A DNA stretch of 17,246 bases from an uncultured Spirochaetales bacterium (GTDB lineage Bacteria; Spirochaetota; Spirochaetia; Sphaerochaetales; Sphaerochaetaceae), in the NCBI GenBank assembly GCA_934276485.1, contig CAKQTE010000137.1:1-17246 (forward strand), given 5' to 3'. The translations under genes and the position numbers were made by a program. The notes beneath the pieces are model-generated. The model ran no database searches, had not been told where the DNA came from, and saw nothing but the letters and a program-made list of their open reading frames with translations. The number at the start of each line of letters is the position of its first letter. Positions within the stretch are counted from its first letter, which is position 1. Positions 15,631 through 17,246 of the stretch are shown here, in pieces.

Positions 15631-15680
15631 TTGTTACTATATTTTCATAGTGTTATTACAGTAACAAGTTCTATAATAAC
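15631..15680. promoter_or_regulatory. Two interleaved inverted repeats upstream of the antiporter gene
   Basis: TTGTTACT (15631-15638) pairs with AGTAACAA (15660-15667), and GTTATTA (15652-15658) pairs with TAATAAC (15674-15680). The arms interleave rather than nest, and all four contain a GTTA(C/T)T half-site. This could be a cluster of operator half-sites or an RNA structure with alternative pairings. No clear promoter was found here. Confidence 0.4.
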
Positions 15681-15691
15681 AGACTCGCTCA

Positions 15692-17046
15692 TCATTGCAA
15701 AATAGATAAATCAATCTTTATATCTGGAAAGTTACGGTGATCACGAGACAGGAACATGGTCATATACATTGGTAGATATCGAATACCGCCTACTCTCTCG
15801 ACATTTTTTGTCGAAAAGACCATCGCCTCCTCGATGTTGTAGTTAGCTACTCCCATGACATTATCCAATGCTTTATGCATTTTATACTCGTGTCCACTTT
15901 TCACTTCTATTGGCAATGCACGTGAATTGTATTCTATGACGAAATCCAATTCACCATGCCTTTTTTGAGAATAATAGTATCCCAAGTGGCCATGTGCATG
16001 TAGTTCCTGCGCTACATAGTTTTCGAATATTGCACCATTGTTAATATCGCTATCATGAGCAAGTATTTTCAATTGAGTATCACGTCCATACATTTGAGAC
16101 AAAAGTCCTACATCCGATAAGAACATCTTCATTAGATTGCTTTCAAGGTTAGCTCTCAGTGGAATCATTGGCTCTCTAACGTTATGAATGTCTATTACAA
16201 CACCTGCGTCTATAAGCCAATTGAAGCTATTTTCATATCTATCGAATTTGAAATTAGGATCAAGGCTTGAAAAGACATACCTCTTGTTCTTTGAATCCAG
16301 TTCAGAAGGGATTAAATCATATATCTTCTTTAATCTCAATTTCCTATCATCATGCTCATATCGCGAAAAGTCTAACTTATATAGTTCAATGATATTCTTC
16401 TGAATATTTGAAACATTTAGGAGGGAGCCAGAATTAACATATTCCCAAACAGAGGCAGGCATTCCTCCTACAACAAGGTACAAATAGAAGAACTCGATTA
16501 GTTTTGAATGTATAGCAGAATCTACTTTTTCATTCTTCTCAAAGCACTCTTTTATATTCTCAAAGATATGCTCTGAAACTTTGAATGCCATTAAAAACTC
16601 TTCAAAATCAAGTGGGAACATCTCTATGATAGATAAGTATCCTACAGGAGCTGAGCGTAGACTATAGAGTTCAACTCCCAAGAGAGATCCAGACAAAATG
16701 TACCGAAAAGAACCTTCTTCAACTAAGAACTTAATGGCAGTTGTCAATGTTGGGCACATTTGAACTTCGTCTAGAAATATAATGCTACCCTTCTTGATCT
16801 CATGTCCTACCATAAAAGATAGCTCATTAACAAAACGATCTATTCCAGCCTCAAGCAAATGCTCAAAAACAGGAATCAAGGAAGGATTCTCAATGAAGTT
16901 GATTTCTTCATAGGAATAAGAAGAAGACAATACGCTTCGAATTAATGAAGTCTTTCCAACTTGTCTAGCTCCTGTCACCAAGAGAGCAGTCTTTTTGTCA
17001 TTCTCAAGCCATAACTTGATATTTTTTCTATTTTCCTTTCCAGCAT
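15692..17046 (-). CDS. AAA+ ATPase with DUF4143 (copy C), N-terminal one-base frameshift
   Basis: This is a paralogue of copy B: the same FSGSLLGVE/LSGSLLGVE, SAPVGYL, PLDFEEFL, KIYDLIP and GELDFVIEY...LPIEVKSG blocks in the same order. Walker A is GARQVGKT and Walker B FLDEVQ. The main frame opens only at GTG 16981, inside the P-loop region. Upstream, an ATG at 17046 behind AGAGGA reads MLERKIEK, and one added A in the A6 run (17022-17027) continues as NIKLWLENDKKTALLVTG, matching the start of copy B (MLYRKIEKEIQKWITNDRKA). The restored protein has about 452 residues. Translation from GTG 16981 would lose the first strand of the ATPase domain, so as read the gene is probably non-functional, unless the missing base is a sequencing error or a phase-variable slip. 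Confidence 0.8.
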
Positions 17047-17068
17047 TGCAAATCCTCTATTAATTACT

Positions 17069-17082
17069 TATGTTATAACATA
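17069..17082. promoter_or_regulatory. 14-bp perfect palindrome over the -10 box of ATPase copy C
   Basis: TATGTTATAACATA is its own reverse complement. It contains the proposed -10 box TATAAC and is 23 bp from ATG 17046, so it could be a repressor site. Confidence 0.4.
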
Positions 17083-17100
17083 TTATATTGGGATTCACAA
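17072..17100 (-). promoter_or_regulatory. Sigma-70-type promoter of ATPase copy C
   Basis: On the minus strand TTGTGA (17095-17100) and TATAAC (17072-17077) are 17 bp apart, with 4/6 and 5/6 matches to consensus. Transcription would start near 17065, about 20 bp before ATG 17046. Confidence 0.5.
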
Positions 17101-17140
17101 CGAAATCTTGTAATTTTTGCAGGACAAACGCATGAAAGGT

Positions 17141-17203
17141 TTATTTTCCATTGAATGAAACTTGTCCATCTTTTTTTGTATTCTTAACCATTCGATTATA
17201 CAT
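17141..17203 (-). CDS. Doubtful 20-residue ORF
   Basis: ATG 17203 follows GGAGAAG at a 5-8 nt distance and reads MYNRMVKNTKKDGQ... to TAA at 17141. It is basic and has no recognisable family. It might be the start of a frameshifted or decayed gene or a small leader; otherwise the last 146 bases of the window show nothing. Confidence 0.2.
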   Translation of the reverse strand: MYNRMVKNTKKDGQVSFNGK

Positions 17204-17246
17204 ATTTTTCTTCTCCAATTGTATTTTCTATTTAAATTTAGCTTTC

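Overview
The window looks like a chromosomal segment of a strict anaerobe with moderately low GC content. Good Shine-Dalgarno sites, TTG/ATG starts and 2-hydroxyacyl-CoA-dehydratase-type, CooC-type and Fe-S enoate-reductase-type proteins fit a gut or sediment Firmicute or Spirochaete. I cannot place it more precisely from sequence alone. There are no rRNA or tRNA genes, no CRISPR array and no recognisable transposase.

Layout. (a) 1-272: non-coding, AT-rich, with two strong inverted repeats. (b) 273-1655 (-): MATE efflux pump with a possible 9-codon leader ORF. (c) 1768-3846 (-): an AAA ATPase/DUF4143 gene followed by a tributyrin-esterase-like gene that is broken by two single-base frameshifts. 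The ATPase has a promoter (3872-3900) directly preceded by four 23-bp tandem repeats (3905-3994). (d) 4079-12249 (-): one compact eight-gene operon ending in a good terminator (about 4018-4063). In transcription order it holds a TetR regulator, a CooC-type nickel ATPase, two 2-hydroxyacyl-CoA dehydratase/benzoyl-CoA-reductase-like subunits, their ATP-dependent activase, a previously uncalled 51-residue membrane peptide, a protein resembling the central domain of acetyl-CoA synthase (CdhC/AcsB), and a large FMN/Fe-S/FAD enoate-reductase-like enzyme. Genes overlap or lie within 18 bp of each other. A perfect 10-1-10 palindrome just upstream of the TetR start is the likely autoregulatory operator. 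(e) 12480-13850 (+): second DUF4143 ATPase. (f) 13922-15562 (-): NhaC-type Na+/H+ antiporter, convergent with the preceding gene across a shared hairpin. (g) 15692-17046 (-): third DUF4143 ATPase, a clear paralogue of the second, whose N-terminus is separated by a one-base frameshift in an A-run.

The operon in (d) is the most interesting part. ATP hydrolysis by the activase would inject a very low-potential electron into the two-subunit Fe-S enzyme. The enoate-reductase-like protein could act on an unsaturated product or pass electrons. The CooC-type ATPase next to an ACS-like domain suggests a nickel or corrinoid/CO-related feature not present in the classical Stickland-type hydroxyacyl-CoA dehydratases. 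No CoA-transferase, hydroxyacid dehydrogenase, CODH or complete ACS is present, so the substrate is unknown.

Three independent one-base deletions, two of them in A-runs, occur in the flanking genes. They may be real decay, phase variation or consensus errors, and should be settled from reads before calling any of these genes dead.
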